DNA of 64,000 bases, taken from assembly GCF_000165425.1 (NCBI RefSeq), contig NW_001799044.1:309205-373204 (forward strand). The letters are read 5' to 3'. Every line of letters starts with the position of its first letter. Position 1 is the stretch's first letter. The translations under genes and the position numbers were made by a program. This DNA comes from Paramecium tetraurelia (Eukaryota; Ciliophora; Oligohymenophorea; Peniculida; Parameciidae). Below are positions 11,719-25,324 of the stretch, piece by piece. Under the pieces are notes generated by a model, which was not told where the DNA came from, did no database searches, and worked only from the letters and a program-made list of their open reading frames with translations.

Positions 11719-12708
11719 ATGCATTCTGAGTCAGTAAGACAAAAGGCAATCAGATATATAAACGAACTGCAGACTGAAGAGGATGATAAATTTCTTCCGT
11801 ATAAATAAGAAAGGGATCATGTTGGATTACTATTGAATACCAAGGGAAAATCTAAATCGACTAACTAATTGATACCTGGAGCTCGAATCAAACATGTTTA
11901 TAGTTTGGCATCGATCACCAAATAATAACCATCTTAATCAATGAAATAGAATGCTCTCTAGAAACACAAAAAAGAACGCAGTACTCATAATTTAGACTTG
12001 TCTGTTCTTGTGAACTTATAGCCTCCGTCTCCAGAAGAACAGGTCAAAGCTAAGTAATACAAGGAGATGATGGAAAAGAAAGCTCTTTTGGAAATGTATG
12101 AAAGGAAAAAAGATACTAAAGTCATGAGTCCTGTCTTAGAATAGATGATTGAAAAACTCAATTCAAGCATCACTCAAGACAAGTTTATTTGGAAGATGAG
12201 CAATGTAGACAAGGGTAAAAACCTGGGTTATTTGTTTCATGAATCTAAATTAAGAAGGCACAATCGCAAAGTTTAGAAATTGCAGCCTTCTCTCCCTAAT
12301 TATGAACCTAATTACTAAGCAATCCTCCCTAAATCGATATCAATTCTCATTAAACCTAGTGAGAAACCTTCCTATTCTCAACAAATCTAAGAATTCATAA
12401 GAAAAAATCAGTTAGACAAGGATTTAGGCAAACAAGCTCAGAGTACAGTTTCTAAGAAGGATAATACTCTTGAGAAAATGTATAGTATCATCTAGAATCA
12501 AATTACAAGGGAAGTTAATTAGTCCCTTATATCCAACCCTCAATCGATGAATCCATTGGAGGAGTTCAGTGCCAAGCCTATTGAGGACACTTATATCTAG
12601 CAATTTCATCTATAGGTGAAGTAAAAGATGAAGGAAACCAATAGGGCTAGAAAGAATATACAAAATAAAATATAAGAGTTTGATTCTTATTTATAGAAAC
12701 ATAATTGA
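11719..12708 (+). CDS. hypothetical basic protein, 329 aa
   Basis: An uninterrupted frame of exactly 330 codons from MHSESVRQKAIRYINELQ to TGA, with no intron needed. The protein is rich in Lys, Gln, Ser and Pro, with helical charged stretches such as KQYKEMMEKKALLEMYERKK, and shorter Ser/Pro-rich linkers. I see no signal peptide, membrane segment or known motif. It is followed on the same strand by the CXC-domain gene after 129 bp. Probably a ciliate-specific cytoskeletal or nuclear protein, but function is unknown. Confidence 0.75.
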
Positions 12709-12837
12709 TTGAATTGAGGGTTCTTAGGTGTCACTGATCAATTAACAGATTGACAGAGCTTATATTATTAAGTTCTAACCATTTTCAAATTATTGTGTCT
12801 TAAATATCAATTTTATACATATAATTTATTAAGTAGA

Positions 12838-13523
12838 ATGTTAGAGGAGGAATCTGATTAAGTTTTTGAGGAGGGACCATCAAAGAAATGCAATTGTAAA
12901 AACTCGAAATGTATAAAACTCTATTGTGAATGCTATCAGAACAAAGTATTTTGTGATAATAATTGTCATTGCCATAATTGCTTCAATAATTCCTCCAATG
13001 CTGTATCATTCAAATTATAAAATAGAAATAAAGATAAAAGGCCATGTAATACACGTTAGAAAAAAACCCTAGTGCCTTTCAGCCTAAGATAACTACTTCT
13101 GATTCAAAACCAGATCCATTAAATTTTGGAAAGCACAACAAAGGTTGTCAATGTAAAAAGAGTGGCTGTATGAAGAAATACTGCGAATGCTTCCAAGCCA
13201 AAGTACCTTGCTCAGATTAATGCAAATGCATAGAATGCAGAAATTATGGATTTTTAACTAAAGAGCATTTTATAAGAGCCACAAGAGGAGATGAGGACGA
13301 TTTTTTATGTAACAAAACTTAAGTATGGTTAGATCAATTGTTATTGACAAAGGACTAAGATCATTTATAATCGGTGCTTTCATATAAAAAACCTTTATTT
13401 GAATAAAAAGAAATAGAAGATGTTAGTAATTAAATAAAAAAAATAATCTCCAATAATGAATCAGGTCCTATTGATCCGATACTTGAAGTTTTTATCAAAT
13501 TACTAAAAAACGCCTCTGATTGA
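12838..13523 (+). CDS. LIN54/TSO1-like CXC-domain protein, 220 aa
   Basis: One 23-nt intron at 13003-13025 gives an exact 221-codon frame. Two cysteine-rich CXC (CRC) repeats are clear: [17 protein letters not shown] with CHCHNCFNN, and [17 protein letters not shown] with [10 protein letters not shown]. They are joined by the signature linker NPSAFQPKI. This arrangement is diagnostic of the tesmin/TSO1/LIN54 family, in which a tyrosine in each CXC reads the minor groove of TTYGAA-type cell-cycle promoter elements (CHR); both tyrosines (LYC, KYC) are present. In animals LIN54 is the DNA-binding part of MuvB/DREAM. The remaining C-terminal 80 residues are acidic and unrecognised. Nuclear regulator of cell-cycle genes is the expected role. 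Confidence 0.93.
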
Positions 13524-13672
13524 AATACATTAGTATATCTAAAGAGTTTTCATATTTATATTAATTGTTTTATTAATTCATCTAATAGAATCACAATAAA
13601 CTATTATTCAATTTAAAACAATTACATTGCATCAAATTATAAAATTGTTTATAAGAACTATTAATTAAAATA

Positions 13673-15915
13673 TCATTATTCCTAAAACCTAAGGGAAACG
13701 ATCTCCGTTGGGTGTATTCTGACTGTACCTTTAGAACTCTTAATAATATAACTATCAATACATATTCTTATTTTAATTCCCTATACAATTTTAATTGAAG
13801 TTGTGCATAGAACTTCTCTTATCTTGAATATCTGTAAAATTATTAGATTTCTTCCTAATTTTATTCAAACTGATGGTTCATAATTGGATTATGTCTTGAA
13901 TAATTTTCATAGTATTTGAGTGATTCTTAAAGTAACTTTTCATCATAATTTCTATGGATTCTTTTTTTAATAATACATTCTTTTTTTGTTATAATTACAT
14001 AAGTTAGGAACATATATTATAAAGCATATATGTAGTTGGTAGCACTTTTATAATCAAATTGCCAAAATGCTATGTGAAAAATCTATTTTGAAAGTAATTC
14101 AAATAATAAAAATGCTAATAAATTGTATCTTGAGATGTGAAATTTAACTGAAGCTTTAGAGCTTACTCCATTCCTTACGAAATTATATTTCTCCATCCAA
14201 TAGATAACAATGAGAGCGATGATGGTGATAAAATAGCAGATTGGATAAATATACCCATAATAACAACATATAGAAACCAGTTAAGTTATTGATAGTCTCT
14301 TTTTCTAATAATCAAGTTGACGTTCATATAATTAATCTGCCTCTATTTAAGTTAAATCTGAATCCTTATTAATTCTTCTAAACCAGTATCTTTTTATTAA
14401 TTACAATGCATAAGTCTCATCTATTATGCTGAAGATGATTGGAAAGATTGCATTTAATAATTAGATGAATAATAAATCTTCACTTAATCCTCCTGCTCTC
14501 CAAAGTTTTTGTTGCCGAGTTCCACTTCCTGAATACACTCCAACAAAGATTGGAGGAATTAAATAAAAATATTAAATTACAATTGTTTCATAAAACAGTA
14601 CAAAGACTCTCCTCTTCTGTCGATTAGAATTAAAGTCTTTTAAATTAAAGAATTATTGTATTGACTTTTCACAAAATTTAGTTAAAAGGTATAATAGCAA
14701 AGAAACAGTAAAACTTAGTAAGGTGTTTTGATATGATGTATTACCATTTTCTGCAAGATAATTTTATTTTGCCACTTAAATTCCGATTATAGGAAGCCAA
14801 CCAAAACATATGAACAATAATTTTATATATTCTAAATTTGAAAATGTGGATTCATTATGCCAAATTACATCTGATGGTCTAGGAGGAGATTCAAATTTGA
14901 ATGTATTAGGTATAAAGACCCATCTAAAATATCTTACAAATTTTATTAAATCAGCCTATTTTAATGTAAAAGTAAATAAGTACTTGATTAGAAAATGTAA
15001 TAAATGCTGAACCGTCAAACTTTAATAATTTTTGATCTAAAATAACACTTTGAATGTTAACTGTTTTGCATATTACCTCTTTTAGGGATCTATTTCTAAT
15101 TAGAAATATACGTGCTTTAATTTTATATTGTGAATTATTATCTGATCTTATCTTTTAATTAATATTCTAATTAGTATTGATCATATATCAAACATATATC
15201 CAAAATATTATATGTTATTGGTTTTTTTTCCCACATTCCTTTACTAAAAAACTCTTGAATCTTTTCCCTATTCCAATTGATTGGTATTTGGGACACTTTA
15301 ACCGAACAATACTTTATGACTTTCTCTAAATCTTATTCATTATCCACATTTAGACAATGGTTTTTATAATAAGTAATGTATCCAATAAAACAAATTTAAA
15401 CTAATACTGCTATAAAATACAAGACATCTAGATAGATATCTTGAAACCTGATAAATCTTATATAATTATATACTCATCACCATCCATTCTATTTAGAAGA
15501 GAAAAATAATTATTTAAATTCTTCTTGCAATCTTGATGTTGCTAACATTAATCTCCTTTGATATTCTCTTGAACATTATATATTCCAAAAATAAGGCTAT
15601 TTATAAGTAATATCATACAATCCTAGGACCAATAATATAAAGTTTAATTTGATATAGTTAAAATATTTGTATGAATAGCCATGTTGATTAAATACTTTTA
15701 AGCTGCATGTAACTGAGTATGGAACAGTTTGGATTGGATTATTGCAACAAACACATCTTTCAGTGTCTTAAACAATGCTTTGATAAATTGTTTATGATTT
15801 CTTATCATTATAACACTTATTAAAATACCCCATGCTTTTAGGCTTGTTCGAAATCTGCAGGAGATTTCAAATTGTAATTTTGAGATTTTAGACATTCATC
15901 TAACTGACCTTCCAT
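13673..15915 (-). CDS. OSCA/TMEM63-like mechanosensitive channel
   Basis: The protein (about 700 residues) has several hydrophobic helices. After the first of them comes a cytosolic segment with CSVKVSQIPINWNREKIQEFF, matching the conserved V-x-x-(I/L)-P-x-x-W start of the OSCA/CSC1/TMEM63 intracellular loop. Later FKFESPPRPSDVIWHN matches the family motif A-P-x-P-x-D-(I/V)-x-W-x-N, directly followed by the pore-region helices (LLSFTVSLLLYLLTKF and more). The N-terminus also has a Cys cluster (CVCCNNP) I cannot place. Introns at 15801-15828, 15457-15480 and 13739-13761 restore the frame; one or more others around 15030 are required but not fixed. OSCA/TMEM63 proteins are stretch- or osmolarity-gated cation channels. 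The C-terminal end depends on the last intron. Confidence 0.72.
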
Positions 15916-17153
15916 AAAGATTCCCAATAATAAATTGATTTTAAATGTATTTTAATTTCTTTAGGTGGTATTAATTTAAATATGATTAAATCCGACAGTT
16001 TTCTTAAGATGATATTATGTAACATTTGAAAAAAATGCAATATAAAAACAGGTTTTCATATTTTCTAATTTTTCAATAAACTATATAACTTTATTACATC
16101 TTTAATTATGATTATTTATTTCTGGTTGCTAAATATATTTAACATATATTTAGAGTAATTCTGAATTCTTATATATTAAAATTTTACTAATTTAATTCAA
16201 ATAAGATAACTTTTCATTAGTATATCAATCAGAAAATAATAAATTTAGTGTATTAGGCTTATTAGTATTCAACAAAAACATATTTTATTTCAGGTTGGGA
16301 TTTAAAATTAAACTTGAACTTATTTATGAATTTTCACATTTCCAATTTTAGAGTTTCAAAGTTTCTCATATAGATTAGCAGTTCCAGCAGAATGGAATTT
16401 TGTTTATAAAATTTGTGGTTAAATTGATGAAAATCCCGATTAATATATTATTTATTTAAAAAGTAAAAATACTTAATTTTATTGATTATAAAAAATCTAA
16501 TAGTAGTCGATTCAAAATACGTAAAGAATTTGTAAAACATTTATACTAGTTCAATTTAAGAGTGTAAATCCAGTATAGAATTAATAGAGGTTTGGAAGTA
16601 TAGGTTCTTAGTATATGTTTAAATGAAAAATCTAAGGAATCTATAAGTACATCTTAAAAGCAATATTAGATCAATTTTATTGATGATAATGATAATAATA
16701 CAAGAAATAACACAAGCATTCTGTAATTATTGAATGTGATATGAGAGTTTAGGTAGGTACATGAGATGATGATTCAAGAAGTTCATGATACTAAAATACT
16801 TTCGTTGTTTCAAAATAGAAGTAAGATCCTAATTTGTAAATTTGAGCTTATTGAATTCAATTCATTTACAGAGTATAAAACTTAAAATTAAACTCTTAAT
16901 TAATAAAATGAACACTTTTATTAATAAATAAATTCCATAATAAATATTAGTTTCTTAAAAAGATTGTTTTGATATTCAAAGCAATACTTAATATTAAGTA
17001 TTATTTCACACATTCATAATAATGATGCTCAATTTATACATTGATTTATATTCAATCATATAATAAAATTTTACGAAGTACATTTATCTTTGAGTCCACC
17101 TTATGAATTTGTTTAAATGTTACAAATGAATTATTGATAAATATATTATTGAA
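15916..17153. other. AT-rich spacer with a decayed coding remnant
   Basis: About 1.2 kb with no intact gene. On the plus strand around 16340-16470 a short frame reads RLAVPAEWNFVYKICGQ and DENPDQYIIYLKSKN, with amino-acid use typical of real protein, and another stretch near 16570-16740 is similar. The pieces lie in different frames with TGA stops between and no start codon. The rest is AT-rich filler plus the promoter of the Cache gene. Confidence 0.4.
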
Positions 17154-18788
17154 ATGAAAATTAAAAGAGATTGCTGCATTAACACAAATATTTGGAAAAT
17201 TTGTGATTGGAGATTACGATCATAAATATTTATGGTATAGATTTGCTTTTTAATTTTGATTACTACGATAGTAGGGTGTAGCATATTGGCCATATAATAT
17301 AAAATTATTTATGCTATAGCAAATGATTCAATTGATGTTTTACAACAAAAGATCATGAGTCGACAATCTTCAATTTATTAATCATTGTTTATAGAACAGT
17401 TAAAAAATGGGTTCTTCTCAGGAGAGTAGTCTATTAATTCGATAAATGATTTATACTAATATGCTGTTGAATTGGATGTAAGTTTTTAAGAAAATTTGGA
17501 TGATTGTTCTGTTTTTGATGAAAATGGGTCTGAGACTTTGTAATAAATTGGAAACTCCTTTTGTTTTTGTTTTGGAGAACCAATTTAATCTGCACAGTAG
17601 GAATAATATCATGATAAATTAGTTTTATCTAATTTTCTTAGTTAAACTGCTTCGATGCAAAGATCCCATTATCAACTGTATTATGCAGCAACAAGTGACG
17701 ATTAATTCTACTCAATTGACCCTTGTCAACCTATACCAAAAGAGTGGATACCAAAAGAGCGACCATGGTATACATCTCATAACCAATCCTCACGAAGCCT
17801 TTAAATAACTGATATGTATTTGGAAATAGATATTGGAGTTTGCTTTACCTAAACGAAGAGTCTCTTCAATAAGGAGAATCATCCAATTGCAATAATGGCA
17901 AATGACTTGACGATGAATTAGTTCACACAATATGATCAAATACTTCCTGTTAAGTTCATGCTAATCGATTTGACAGGACAGATTCTATTGAATCACATTT
18001 ATTTGGAGGAGTAAAAGGAGATATATTATTTTTAAAATGTATCTAAAACAGGTTTCAATGAGAGTGACTTTGAAAACCTTTTGCATTTTCTGAATGGAGA
18101 GATCTATGAAGATTAATGTCCAATAAGTATTGATAATACATTTTGTTTGTTTAATAAATAGGAATAAAAAATAAAATTTATAAGTTTATTTAGCTTAACA
18201 AAATTGAGTTATGTGTTAATTTCAGAATTTGACCCAGATTTATATATAGAAGACATCAACATTTTGGTGCTTGAAATAGAGAATAAGAAGAGATTATCAC
18301 TTGTTATATTTTTTGGTGTGATTGGATTTTCAATTTCATTATTTTTTGTATCCTTTTTGATTAATACTTTAATACTACAGCAGCCTTTATAAAATTTACT
18401 TTATCACACAAATTTACTTCAAAAAAATACTAAAAGCATAAAGCAGAAGAAGATAAACTTCTCAGATTCAAACACTATTGGGAGACTGAATCTGGCATTT
18501 TAGAGTTTATTGAATCAATAAAATCAAGGGAGACAAGAGAACAAGGAATTAGTAAGATTAAGATTTGAGATGATTTCTGAATATCAGAAAAAGTAAAAAG
18601 AGTTTGATTAACTGAATCTGAGAAATATTATTACTAGATCTAATTTATTGGTATGATAATATAAATGATTTAAGGACTTAGAACTTTCATAACAATTAAA
18701 AAGCAATCCAGATCAAAAGGTGATCAAATAACTAATTTAAGTGAAGAAAATCACATTGTCAACTTTCTAAGAAATCAATTCAAGCTGA
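17154..18788 (+). CDS. two-TM Cache-domain receptor-like protein, 536 aa
   Basis: One 24-nt intron at 18651-18674 gives an exact 537-codon frame. An N-terminal membrane helix (IFMVQICFLILITTIVGCSI, about residues 27-48) is followed by about 330 extracellular residues and a second helix (SLVIFFGVIGFSISLFFVSF, about residues 380-405). The outer part contains a Cache fold signature: FYSIDPCQPIPKEW, KERPWYTSHNQSS, ITDMYLEIDIGVCFTQTK and PIAIMANDLTMN. Cache domains bind small extracellular ligands in bacterial chemoreceptors, histidine kinases and voltage-gated calcium channel alpha2-delta subunits. The inner tail of about 130 residues looks coiled-coil and has no kinase, HAMP or cyclase domain, so any signal must pass through a partner protein. 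The upstream ATG was chosen because it includes the first membrane helix in frame. Confidence 0.8.
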
Positions 18789-18834
18789 AAATTACTAATT
18801 TAATTTAATTGTTTTGTGTTTTTAATGTATAACA

Positions 18835-20129
18835 TCACAATTTTGGTTATTCCTTTTCTAATTTTTCAAGGATGTCAGGATTAGATGTTTGATCCTTCCT
18901 GGGTCTTCCTGATTTTGTATTGTATTTCTTATAGAGAGCAACAATGCAAGCCCCTCCCAAGCCAATGTTATGTTATAAAGCATATTACAATCCAGGAACC
19001 TATCTTTCCTCAGCCATTCCTCTTAATTGCCAGCATAACTCTGCACATTAAGCTAACCCAGTTGCACCTAGTGGATGTCCTTTCGATATCAGTCCCCCAG
19101 AAGGCTTAAACAATTAGATTACATATTTACATTCACAACTACACGTCCACCATAAGTGTTGTATCCTTTATCTATAAAATCTCCAGCCTTCCCTTCCTCA
19201 CATAGACCTAAGGCTTCATATGTAATCAACTCATTTGCAGAGAAACAATCATGCAATTCACAAACTCCAACCTAAGATGGCTTAACTCCAGTTTATTGAT
19301 AGATTTGTTGGGCAGCTCTTTTGCTCATTTCATATCCAGCCAAATTCATCAAACTTTAATCAGTGAATGTCTTTTCACTATCTGTAGTCATAGTAATTCC
19401 TAAGATTTATACAGCTTAATCTTGTAAATTATGTTGAAGCACGAACTTTTCGGTACAAACAATAGCTGCAGCTGCTCCATCAGATGTTGGACAACATTGA
19501 AGTTTAGTTAAGGGACCATGTATCTTCGGTGATGTAATGATTTCTTAGAGAGTGTATTTGTCTCTGAATTAACTATATGGGTTTCGAGTTGAATGAAGAT
19601 GGTTTTTATAAGCAATCAGGGCAAAATGTTCTGGTTTTGTACCATATTTTTTCATGTGTTCAATTCCTGCATTTCCAAAGATTTAGGGTGCAAACGGGGC
19701 TGAGCTTTGTTCTCCCACTTCCATTGTCTTCAGAACTATCTTATCGAGTGGTTAAGTTCTATCTGGGAATTTCATATTCAATGATCCTTTCTCCATCTTT
19801 TCAAATCCAAGTGCCAATGCACAATCATAAAGTCCGCCCTTTAGTAGTTAAGACACCATATGTAAGGCACTGGACCCTGTTGAACAATTGTTATTGACAT
19901 TGTATACGGGAATTCCACTCATTCCCACTTCATATAATGCTCTCTGTCCACATGTTGAGTCGCCATATACGTAGCCTATTGAAGCTACTTAGACGGAGGA
20001 GTAAGGAATATTGGCATCTCTTAGAGCTCTTCTAGTAGCTTAGGCTGCCATTTCTGGATAATCAGGGTTTCCATCTCGACCAGGTTTTATAAACTTCGTC
20101 ATTCCAACACCAACTACGTAAACATTCAT
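18835..20129 (-). CDS. SCPx-type thiolase (3-ketoacyl-CoA thiolase), 422 aa
   Basis: One 26-nt intron at 19105-19130 gives an exact 423-codon frame. The order of motifs is that of sterol carrier protein X thiolase: [11 protein letters not shown] at the start, [18 protein letters not shown], the nucleophilic cysteine in [39 protein letters not shown], and [15 protein letters not shown] near the end. The enzyme cleaves 3-ketoacyl-CoA, in animals mainly branched-chain substrates in peroxisomes. The thiolase domain is complete, but there is no C-terminal SCP2 lipid-carrier domain; the chain ends EKEQPKL. PKL is only a weak match to a peroxisomal PTS1 tripeptide. The stop lies 46 bp from that of the convergent Cache gene. 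Confidence 0.93.
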
Positions 20130-20299
20130 TGATTTTAATATTAAATATAAATAATTGTTAAAAGACTCGAATTTTTAAGTTACTATCCTGCTGTATAATA
20201 GGAGATTACATATTAATTTGTCATTTCCTTATTAAACAGGTAGATTTACATTGAAAACATATATACCATTTTAATTAATAGATTCAATATTAATTATTC

Positions 20300-23200
20300 T
20301 CACAATTTATTATTTCTTCTAATAAATTTACTAAAATTTTGTTATATTCTCTATTCTCTACATTTTAAGCATTCAATCCCAATTTTAATAATTAAATAAG
20401 CCATTTGCTAACTATCTTCCATTGTAAATTGGCCTTCAAGATAGGAAATACACTTTCCATAAATAAAATTTAAGACATGCTTATTATAGTTTAGGATTCA
20501 GAATATCTTCGTTGTTCTAAACTGCCATTCAAAGTTTCAGGTTTATGTACAGGTTACTAAAATCCATTGTAAGCATCACTGAATCTTTGAATTAACTGTT
20601 CAATAAATTCTAGGGGATTGGCTGTTAGTTGAATTATAACTGTTGCTGAAATAAATTCTTGATTGATAAAACTCAATTGTTTAGTAGCATTCTAATTATC
20701 AGATAGATCATCGAAATCTTCTGGCCCATTGTTTACTTTATTCCATTACATAGCCCACTATTCTAAAAAATATCGCATGTATAAATGAGTGTTAAATATC
20801 TTGCATTTTTAATATTACTCACTGAAAATTGCTAAAATTTATAGTCGATGTTATTCAGATATTTATTTATTAAATTGAATAGCCTACACCTCTAGAATCT
20901 CCAAACATTTCTATTGTATGGATTATTTTGAAGTGCATTCATAAGCATTAATCTTAAAACTAAACTTTTTTGGTCGTATTTCCTCCTTCAAAAGTTCATT
21001 CAAAGGCTTCTGAAAATCCTCATCCAAGTTATAAGCCTCAAATAATTCATTAGGAGAGCATTACTACAAAAGATGTTATATTTATTGAATCACAACAGTC
21101 CAGTTTTCTTCTGTAAATGATTACCCGCCTTGTTTAACTATAGTTTTAAGTGAGTCTAGGCATAAAGTTGAAAGAAACTAAAATAAAAATTAAATGTATT
21201 ACATCTTAAGTTTACAACACCAGCTAAATGTATATATCAATTAAATCATTTAAGCATGGTTGCATTTGTTAGATATAGAGAACCACTAGATCTGTGAATA
21301 GATAAAAGGTCATCTTACAATTTTGGATTACCTATTACTTACTCTGTGACTACTTTGCAAATTGCAATTTAGAGATCTAAATCTCATCAAATAATGGTCT
21401 TATCACTCCTCTCAAAATTATCTTCCAAAATTCATTAGATTATTATTCCCCATGCACTTTTAATAATTCAAATAAGGTGTTGACACTTTATTGTTGTACA
21501 ACTCCTCTTTCATCACTATATAAAACTGATAGAGCTGACAAGACAGGAATCCATAACTAATCTAAATATTTGTTGTCATCTCTTTTGATCTAAACTATAT
21601 GATCAACCAAAATTTTCAATTATTTTATTGAATTAGAAACTATGTTGACATCCTTATTCTTGGTCAATTTAATTAAAGCTTAAGTAAGCTCCATGTATAT
21701 TTCAGAATAGACTTGTTGATTACTCACATCTTCCATTATTTTGTCGGTTATCTAAACACATAATCTAACCAATTACTACTAGTCATCCTACAGAGCTTGG
21801 TTGACAATACTCATAATGATCTTCCATCCACTTTTAATTGAGTTGAAACAAATATTTGTAATCATACACATGCAAGATAATAAGAATTCCCTCAATTATA
21901 TCTTATTTTACTATTAAGCTTGAGTGTGACTGAATATTTGTTCAAATGGCAGTAGGAATTCCTTCTGAAAATAATAATTTGTCAATTCAGGTTACTACAA
22001 GAATTTGCAACTTAATTATTTTAGTTAATCAATAGCATAGATTGCAACATCTACATTCTTGAGACATCCAACTTCAAGGAAGTGTTCCCTCATTATTTCC
22101 CACATTCTAGACCAAATAATTTTAATTCTATTCATATTAAATTCAGCAACGTCAATCACTCTACTCAATAAGAATAGTCTATTGTATTTAATCTCCTCCT
22201 TCGACAACTCACATAAGGCCCTTATAAATTCCAAAATAGAGTTGGAATCCAGATTGATTGAACTATTAAATATTTTATCAATCTGATCGTATTGTATTTA
22301 TTAAAACAATCTCTCAATACTAATGATGTCTTCTTAATTATAATTCTCTTTGTAGGGTGAGTCTACTTTGATTTTCTTAACTACCTGATGTAATTATTCC
22401 AATCTTGATATTAATTGCAAAGCTACCTTCCAACTTTTACGCAAATATTACCCAGATTATAGAATAACCTTAATCAAAGTTTGTACTCCCAATATTTATT
22501 TATAATTGCTCGGTATATTTGTACAATATCTATATAGAAAACTGATAAATGTATCCTTCTCTTCATCTAAATCGAATCTGCCCATCAATTAAATAAATGC
22601 TTGAATTGTTTCAAAACACAATAGTATCTATTATTAATCTTCACTCTATTCCAGAAATACACTTATTGATGCAAATATCACACTCCAGGTTTATTGTAAT
22701 AAAGACTTCATATGTTCTATCGAATTGACATAACAGAATGCATCTGAATTTGGATGTTCTTTAAACCACTTTTTTAGTGAATCTTCTGCCTCTTTAGCCA
22801 ACATCGCATGTCTCTTTCTTTAATCAACTTAATTTGCTTATTCCAATGCTCGTCTAGCCTATTCTTTTGCATGCAAAGCCAAAGGTGTTTTTTAAATTCT
22901 TAAATAGAATCCTTACAACATTTCTTAAGGAAGATTTTCTCCATCATTGATTCCCTTAGCCAAATTGGTGAACTAAGCTAGAGTCATTTTATCTAAGTTT
23001 TTCTCATTGTGTAAATCAGTTTGTAACATCATCAGCAAGTATGATAGTGTATATGCAGCTGATGCTGATTAATAAATTCCAGGGTTGTCGATGCAAAACT
23101 TTGATGCAAATTTTTCCATTATCCTATCTATTTGTTAGGATTCTCCTGGCAAAGTAAAGAATTCTAACATATATCTCAATCCCTCGTCTACTTACAATCC

Positions 23201-25229
23201 TTTGAAATTCATGAAATCTACATACAATGAAAATACTTTCTAATCGAATTCGTTGGAACCACCAAACAATTCTCCTAATTTATCTTTATTTAAATCTCTA
23301 TTTTCCCAAAGAAATTAAGCAAATAACTTGGGATCTCTATTCTCCATATATTAAACAGCAATTAAATGCTTTACACAATGCTCAGGTTTAAAATTAAATT
23401 TCTAAACAGCCTTATTCATTTCTAATTTCATCTGTTTCTATTTCTCAAGTGGATCCTATGACAATTACTGTTACTATATAATAGCATCTTCCTATTCATC
23501 AAAAGATTAGATTTAAACTACAGTCTGAGAATCTTCGTATTACTCACAATATTCCTTTAAACTTCTAACATATCCACAATAATTATCCAAGCATAAAGAT
23601 TTTAGATATATCTCTTGATTCTAAGATATCGAAGCCTAAAATTCTTATTTGCTATATCTTCCTTAAATAATCCGACACTGCATATCTAGGATTTTCTTAA
23701 GTAAATTATTCTATCCAACTGAGCAATCATAATTTACAAATATTTCAATTACAACTTTTGGACGAGTAAGAATTTTATTGAAAACCTTCAAAGTGTATTG
23801 CTTATGATCAAAGGAACTGTTGCTGCTCTCTAGAAATTTAAAATACACATTTTCTATCAGAGCTTCCAATTCCTTTTTGAGATGACTTCTTACTCTCCAG
23901 ATCAATTAAATGAAAATATTTAATGTCAATATCAATAATTGTTTCTCAGCTGAAAGAGAATTCTTAAGCAATGATTCTAACAACTATTCTTTCAATATTG
24001 ATATTAATTTAGGTTTATGTTACAATATAGTTGTGTCACTTTGAGCCAAAGCCTCATAGATTAATTCCAAGGAGAGAACCTTACACTTGATAATCATTTA
24101 GGCTAATTAAGGATTCTAAGGATCTCTCTAACTCAATTAACAAAGCATTTCTAAAATTTCATATGCATCCTTTACATACTATTCACTAAAAGTAGAATGT
24201 GAATGAGATTAAGAGAAGTTAAACATCTGATTTAAATGAATAAATTTGCATTCCTTACTACAGATTGGTACCTTCGTATCTTTACAATATTACGATGCTT
24301 ATCTTCTACAAACAGTACACCAACCAAACTTACCATTTTTGATATTCAATTCATTGATAATGTTAATTTATATTTAATTGTTATCCATGGTTACATTTCG
24401 TAAACTAGGTTCATGTAAAGTGATATCAATCACCTTTGATTTATTTGAATCTTCTAATTGCTTCTCATAAATTTAGCATCTTTCATAATAAATTTAAACC
24501 TCATCAACCATAGATGTCATTAATGATTTCATATACTATTCTGCATTAACTAAAGCTTTGCATTTTCCCAAAACTAATTATCCAGAATTACCTTATTATT
24601 AAATGGCTAATTGATATTCATCTTCAGCAAGTATGCCATAATCTTCAAGTCTTGCAAAATAAGTACTAACGATCTTTTGGCAGGCCTCCTTGCTAGCATT
24701 TATTATTGCAACAATCTTAGATACTAATTAATCTAATCATAACAATTACCTGAATGCAGATTTATTAAAAGTGAAAATACTCTGGTCACAGACTCACCAT
24801 AAATGTGATGCTTCTTATTAGTCATTATCGCTTAAATTGCTTTTATCATGTGTATTTAAACTGTCTCCTCCTTCTCCAATTGAGTTTACATCACCAAGTC
24901 CAAGGCTATCTCAATTGCTCTCTTTTCTCCTATGATTTGCTCTCCTGCCAGATAACCCTAATCTACAATATTCTAAAATATTATAGAGATTTACTTTGAT
25001 ATCAAATAAAGCCAACTCTATCAATTTAGCTTATTTCGATTCAATACACTATTAATACACCTTGAGCAAGTGATTTGCATCATAGAAATCCTTGATCTCT
25101 TTCTAAATTGTAAATATAATTACATAGAGTTTCATCTATAAGCTATTTCAATTCAAACTATTTTTTTGTGATGCCCTTTTTGATCTTGTCTAATGACTGA
25201 TTGATCAAATCACTTAAACTTAATGACAT
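20300..25229 (-). CDS. BIG-type Arf GTPase exchange factor (Sec7 domain)
   Basis: A long multi-exon gene of roughly 1,600 codons. Around 22700-23400 the Sec7 catalytic domain is clear: FKGLQVDEGLRYMLEFFTLPGE, with the catalytic glutamate in LPGESQQIDRIMEKFASKF, then NPGIYQSASAAYTLSYLL and MMLQTDLHNE. N-terminal helical segments such as AIEIALDLVMQ and KEETVQIHMIKAIQAI match the DCB region of BIG1/BIG2/Sec7p, and a long HEAT-like C-terminal part follows the catalytic domain. Such proteins load Arf with GTP at the trans-Golgi and drive vesicle budding. One certain intron is 24973-24994 (22 nt); several others are needed. The first exon is doubtful, because the frame from MSLSLSDLINQSLDK does not join the next exon through an intron of usual size, so the true start may differ by a few dozen codons. 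Confidence 0.87.
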
Positions 25230-25324
25230 TATATAAATAAAATTTATAATTTTATATTATTAATTACTCCCTCATGATGATTTCGATTGAATTTTTTACA
25301 ATAAGATTTATAATGTAATGATTA

